Below are positions 60,486-64,000 of a stretch of DNA of 64,000 nucleotides, piece after piece. Numbering within the stretch: the first letter of the stretch is position 1; each line of letters starts with the position of its first letter. Location: NCBI RefSeq assembly GCF_031551385.1, contig NZ_JAVBNS010000016.1, positions 1 through 64,000 on the forward strand, written 5' to 3'. A program made the translations under genes and the position numbers. The notes beneath the pieces were generated by a model that saw only the letters and a list, made by a program, of their open reading frames with translations, was not told the DNA's origin and ran no database searches. Source of the DNA: Anaerosporobacter sp031551385 (GTDB lineage: Bacteria; Bacillota; Clostridia; Lachnospirales; Lachnospiraceae).

Positions 60486-62489
60486 ATGGTAGAGCCGAAA
60501 CGGTCAGTGTCGATTCCATTTAGTAAAGGTGCTGTACTGGTAACAATGGGAGTTGTATATGGTGACATTGGAACATCACCTATGTATGTTCTGAAATCAA
60601 TAATAGCAGGGAATGGTGGAATAAATCAGATTAATGATGAGCTTATTCTGGGTTCTCTGTCTTTGATTATCTGGACATTAACGTTACTGACTACAATCAA
60701 ATACGTTTTAATTGCAATGAAAGCAGATAATCATGGTGAAGGTGGCATTTTTGCACTATTCAGTTTAGTAAAGAAATATGCAAAGTGGCTGATTTTACCT
60801 GCGATGATTGGTGGAGCAGCATTGCTGGCAGATGGCGTGCTGACCCCGGCAGTTACAGTTACTACGGCGATTGAAGGTCTTAGAAGCATACCAACAATAT
60901 ATGAAGTTCTTGGTGATAATCAAACAAGAATTGTAGTCATTACGATTCTTATCATTAGTGCATTATTTATGATACAAAGAATGGGAACGAGTTTAATAGG
61001 AAAAACATTTGGACCAATTATGTTTGTATGGTTTCTATTTCTTGCAATAGCAGGAATATCTAATATAGGAGACAACTTTAATGTACTTAGAGCACTAAAT
61101 CCTTTGCGCGGAATTAAGATACTATTTAACTCCAGTTTGAATAAACAAGGAATTATGATTTTGGGAAGTGTGTTTCTGGCGACAACTGGAGCAGAGGCAC
61201 TATATTCAGATATGGGGCATGTGGGGAAGAAGAATATCTATGCTAGTTGGCCTTTTGTGAAGATATGCTTGATTCTTAATTATTTGGGGCAAGGCGCATG
61301 GCTGATGCAGAACAAAAATGACACTGCATTAGCTAAAATCGAAGATATAAACCCGTTCTTTCAAATGCTTCCAAATCAAGTTAGAATGCTGGCAGTTATA
61401 TTAAGTGCAGTGGCAGCAGTTATTGCTTCCCAAGCGTTGATAACTGGTTCATTTACCTTGGTATCGGAAGCAACACGTTTAGATTTAATGCCAAGAATGA
61501 AGGTTCGGTATCCGTCAGAGACAAAAGGACAGATATATATTCCTCTAGTAAATGGAATAATGATGCTATCTTGTGTAGGTGTAGTGTTGTATTTCCGTTC
61601 TAGTGCACGATTGGAAGCAGCATATGGATTGGCGATAACAATGACAATGCTGATGACTACAATATTACTATCTACCTATTTACGAAAGGCTAAGATGCAA
61701 GGAATGCTTTCATTTGTATTCTTACTATTGTTTGGTGGACTAGAAGGTTGTTTCTTTGTATCAAGTCTTACAAAGTTCTTTCGAGGTGGTTATGTTGCAC
61801 TGGTAATTGCAATAATACTGTTTGGAATTATGTTGGTTTGGTATTACGGAACGGCGATTGAACGCTCACAAGCAAACTATTTTCATATTAAAAAATATCT
61901 ATCAATGTTTAGGGAACTTCGTGCAGATGAATCACTACCGTTTACAGCAGATAATCTAGTATATATAACGCATAATACACACGGTGATATTATTGATAGA
62001 GACGTACTATATTCTATATTTAATAAAAAGCCAAAGAGAGCAAAAGCATACTGGATTGTAAGTGTTATTGTTACTGATGAACCATTTACTAACACATATA
62101 CAGTAGATAATTTTGGAACAGACTATATATTCCGAGTAAGATTGTATCTTGGATTTAAGATTCATCAAAGGATTAATGTGTATCTAAGACAAATCGTTAC
62201 AGATTTAATTAAGTCAAAGGAATTGCCATCGCAGAAATCAAAATATTCTATCTATGGAACAGGTGGAAAAGTTGGAAACTTTAGATTCTGTATGTTGAGA
62301 CAAATGTTGTCACCAGAGAGTGATATTGCTTCTTATGGAAGAATGGCAATATCTATAAAATACGCAATTCGACATGTGGCAGGAACGCAAATGCAGTGGT
62401 ATGGTTTGGAAAGTTCCTCGATTATTATTGAATATGTTCCGTTGTTTGTGAAGATGAAGGTGATGGAGCATTTGGTTAGGAAAGAATAG
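60486..62489 (+). CDS. kup: Potassium uptake protein Kup
   Basis: This 667-residue K+ uptake (KUP/HAK/KT) transporter has about twelve membrane helices in the first 450 residues. Hallmark VVYGDIGTSPMYVLKS, GEGGIFALFSLV and ALLADGVLTPAVTV are present. A roughly 210-residue cytoplasmic C-terminal domain follows. AGAGGAG precedes ATG. No c-di-AMP riboswitch of the ydaO class was recognisable in the 175-base leader. Confidence 0.95.
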   Translation: MVEPKRSVSIPFSKGAVLVTMGVVYGDIGTSPMYVLKSIIAGNGGINQINDELILGSLSLIIWTLTLLTTIKYVLIAMKADNHGEGGIFALFSLVKKYAKWLILPAMIGGAALLADGVLTPAVTVTTAIEGLRSIPTIYEVLGDNQTRIVVITILIISALFMIQRMGTSLIGKTFGPIMFVWFLFLAIAGISNIGDNFNVLRALNPLRGIKILFNSSLNKQGIMILGSVFLATTGAEALYSDMGHVGKKNIYASWPFVKICLILNYLGQGAWLMQNKNDTALAKIEDINPFFQMLPNQVRMLAVILSAVAAVIASQALITGSFTLVSEATRLDLMPRMKVRYPSETKGQIYIPLVNGIMMLSCVGVVLYFRSSARLEAAYGLAITMTMLMTTILLSTYLRKAKMQGMLSFVFLLLFGGLEGCFFVSSLTKFFRGGYVALVIAIILFGIMLVWYYGTAIERSQANYFHIKKYLSMFRELRADESLPFTADNLVYITHNTHGDIIDRDVLYSIFNKKPKRAKAYWIVSVIVTDEPFTNTYTVDNFGTDYIFRVRLYLGFKIHQRINVYLRQIVTDLIKSKELPSQKSKYSIYGTGGKVGNFRFCMLRQMLSPESDIASYGRMAISIKYAIRHVAGTQMQWYGLESSSIIIEYVPLFVKMKVMEHLVRKE

Positions 62490-62571
62490 TATTTGTTTGT
62501 ATCGAGTGATGAAGAAAAATCATTGTATCGTTGGATTCAGGGATAGAGGCTACTATTATTTCATACATGGT

Positions 62572-62615
62572 AAAGACACGTTATTGCTTTTAGAAAAATA
62601 GTAACGTGTCTTTTT
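62572..62615 (+). terminator. Intrinsic terminator downstream of kup
   Basis: AAAGACACGTTA / TAACGTGTCTTT with TTTTT-type end. Confidence 0.8.
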
Positions 62616-62662
62616 AGTATAATAAATCCTACTAATTGATTATAAAAGAGTACTAAATTTAA

Positions 62663-62700
62663 AATACTATATTGCATTATAGAATAGTATGTGATATGAT
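62663..62700 (+). promoter_or_regulatory. padR promoter and possible PadR operator
   Basis: TTGCAT (62672-62677), 17 bases, TATGAT (62695-62700) with TG two positions upstream (extended -10). ATACTAT...ATAGTAT (62663-62689) straddles the -35, a plausible autoregulatory dyad. Confidence 0.45.
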
Positions 62701-62778
62701 GTATTTAACAAAAAGAAAAATCTAAAAGATTACGAACCAACAACTTAATATTTAACCCAAGAAAGGAGGAGAAGAGAC

Positions 62779-63084
62779 ATGAATCCACAGTTTAAAAAAG
62801 CTGCATTAGAGTTATGTGTATTGTCGAAACTTCTAAGTGATGATTGTTATGGATATGAATTGACAGAAGCAATTTCAGAGAAGATGGTAATTGCGACAGG
62901 AACATTATATTTGATATTGAAGAGATTAAAAGATGAGAAGTATGTTGAGACATATCTTGTAGAGTCGGGAGAAGGGCCAGCGAGAAAATATTATCATCTA
63001 ACAGAAAGTGGCATTGCCTATCAAGAAAAATTAAAACAGGAATGGAAGGAATTTATAGTAGCGGTAGATTATTTTATTAATTAG
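62779..63084 (+). CDS. PadR family transcriptional regulator
   Basis: This 101-residue winged helix protein: LELCVLSKLLSDDCYGYELTEAI, GTLYLILKRLKDEKYVET, GEGPARKYYHLTESG. Typical short PadR (subfamily s1-like) that controls the adjacent membrane-associated DUF1700/DUF4097 gene. AAAGGAGGAGA precedes ATG; next gene begins 13 bases after the stop. Confidence 0.94.
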   Translation: MNPQFKKAALELCVLSKLLSDDCYGYELTEAISEKMVIATGTLYLILKRLKDEKYVETYLVESGEGPARKYYHLTESGIAYQEKLKQEWKEFIVAVDYFIN

Positions 63085-63097
63085 GAGGATGATTACT

Positions 63098-64000
63098 ATG
63101 AATAGAGAAGAATATTTATTACAGATAGAAAAAGCATTACAGGAAGCAAATGTGGATTCAGAAATTATAAGTGAGATTATAAGTGACTATGAAGAGCATT
63201 TTAGAATGGGAATAAAGAATAACAAGACAGAAGAGGAAATCTGTAGAGAATTGGGCTCTGTGGAAGAAATTATTGCAGAAATTGCTGGTATGGAAGTTTC
63301 AAGTCAAACAGAATCGAAAGCCATAAAGGAAGTTGTAGAACCAAAAGAAGCCATAGAACCAAAAGATCTTGTAGAATCCCAAGAAGAGATCGTAGAGATG
63401 GTGAATTCAGTAGAAACTTATGAAGTGGAGAGTATAGTGGAAGAACAAGAAACAAATTATTCTGATGTACCATTTACTAGAGTTGAAATAGAGGGAAATT
63501 GTGCAGATGTTATAATTACTGGAGGAGATGAATTCAAAGCAAACTATGTAAACAATGGATCAGCAAAAGATAAGCTGGCATATCGTTTCTATTATCACCA
63601 AGAGGGCGATACTATGTATGTAGGTGTAAAAGAGAACTTCCAAAAGATGCTATTTCGTATATTTCACAGTGTAGATATTCTGCTAACAATTCAAATCCCT
63701 GCTCATGTGAAAGAGGTTGAAGTGAAAGTAGCAAGTGGCGATTGCAAAATTGCAGATGTAGAACTAAAGAATTTGTCTACATGCAGTGCAAGCGGAGATG
63801 TTAAGATAAATCAGGTGACATGTGCAGAGGCATCCTTTCATACAAGTAGTGGAGATATCGCAATTGCTCATTCTAAAATAGAGTGCTTAGGTGTAAGTAC
63901 GAGTAGTGGAGATATTGAAATCACACAGACAGACGCAAAGTTTGTAGAGAGTGGTTCAAGCAGTGGTGACGTAGAAATTGAAGGTGGAACTATTGATAAA
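63098..64000 (+). CDS. DUF1700 (HAAS) and DUF4097 adhesin-like protein, 3' truncated
   Basis: The frame is open to the right edge (301 codons). Residues 1-70 form a HAAS/DUF1700 helical signalling domain (NREEYLLQIEKALQEANV, EEEICRELGSVEEII). They are followed by a Glu/Val-rich linker with near-repeats (VEPKEAIEPKDLVESQEEIVE). Then comes a DUF4097 beta-helix with recurring SGD units (VASGDCKIADVEL, SASGDVKINQVTC, TSSGDIAIAHS, TSSGDIEIT, SSGDVEI). Unlike common members, no transmembrane segment separates the two domains in the visible part. TAGGAGG precedes ATG. Forms an operon with padR. Confidence 0.85.
   Translation, partial: MNREEYLLQIEKALQEANVDSEIISEIISDYEEHFRMGIKNNKTEEEICRELGSVEEIIAEIAGMEVSSQTESKAIKEVVEPKEAIEPKDLVESQEEIVEMVNSVETYEVESIVEEQETNYSDVPFTRVEIEGNCADVIITGGDEFKANYVNNGSAKDKLAYRFYYHQEGDTMYVGVKENFQKMLFRIFHSVDILLTIQIPAHVKEVEVKVASGDCKIADVELKNLSTCSASGDVKINQVTCAEASFHTSSGDIAIAHSKIECLGVSTSSGDIEITQTDAKFVESGSSSGDVEIEGGTIDK

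Noticed and set aside
1..64000. CRISPR arrays, tRNA and rRNA genes, complete insertion sequences, prophage genes
   Set aside because: No regularly spaced direct repeats, no cloverleaf or rRNA segments and no transposase, integrase or phage structural proteins were recognised.

Overview
The window looks like a chromosomal segment of a low-GC, spore-forming, probably motile anaerobic Firmicute of the Lachnospiraceae (Clostridium cluster XIVa) type. The evidence is a complete Rnf ferredoxin:NAD+ oxidoreductase operon, a spoIIID sporulation regulator, a flagellar cap-like protein, clostridial-type rplK/rplA/rplJ/rplL/rpoB/rpoC genes, and AT-rich DNA with strong AAGGAGG-type ribosome binding sites. 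The species assignment is inference.

Layout. 1-2.3 kb: a subtilisin-like protease cut by the left edge and fused to a helical metal-site domain, then a small lipoprotein. 2.6-4.6 kb: metallophosphoesterase and a convergent lrgAB pair. 4.9-7.4 kb: agmatine deiminase, N-carbamoylputrescine amidase and dihydrofolate reductase. 7.5-9.0 kb: a membrane-anchored S41 peptidase on the minus strand. 9.6-15.6 kb: S-adenosylmethionine decarboxylase, arginine decarboxylase, spermidine synthase, carboxynorspermidine dehydrogenase and carboxynorspermidine decarboxylase. Together with aguAB this gives arginine > agmatine > N-carbamoylputrescine > putrescine > spermidine, with two alternative last steps. 15.7-17.2 kb: small protein, SpoIIID, TetR regulator. 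17.8-22.8 kb: rnfCDGEAB. 22.9-25.7 kb: HD-GYP protein and an AraC regulator with a pseudo-receiver. 25.7-27.0 kb: flagellar cap-like protein. 27.1-31.1 kb: rpmG-secE-nusG-rplK-rplA and rplJ-rplL with an L10 leader.

31.2-46.2 kb: a carbohydrate block lying between rplL and rpoB, genes that are usually neighbours. It holds an OPA-type transporter and PHP hydrolase pair. It also holds a GH94 phosphorylase of the 1,2-beta-oligoglucan phosphorylase type, divergent from a two-permease/binding-protein ABC transporter, a LacI regulator, a GH3 beta-glucosidase and an SGNH-like hydrolase. This reads as a beta-1,2-glucan (sophoro-oligosaccharide) uptake and phosphorolysis locus. 47.2-54.9 kb: rpoB and rpoC. 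54.9-62.5 kb: MATE exporter, glycerol kinase, DUF2087-GNAT protein, HAD phosphatase, a small membrane-protein remnant and a Kup potassium transporter. 62.8-64.0 kb: PadR regulator and a DUF1700/DUF4097 protein running off the right edge.

Several families of short dispersed, palindromic non-coding repeats occupy the intergenic spaces. They are a 100-bp MITE-like pair bracketing part of the polyamine region, an 84-bp pair 95% identical, a 329-bp near-palindrome upstream of rpoB with shorter relatives, and a hairpin repeat. No CRISPR array, complete insertion sequence, tRNA or rRNA was recognised.
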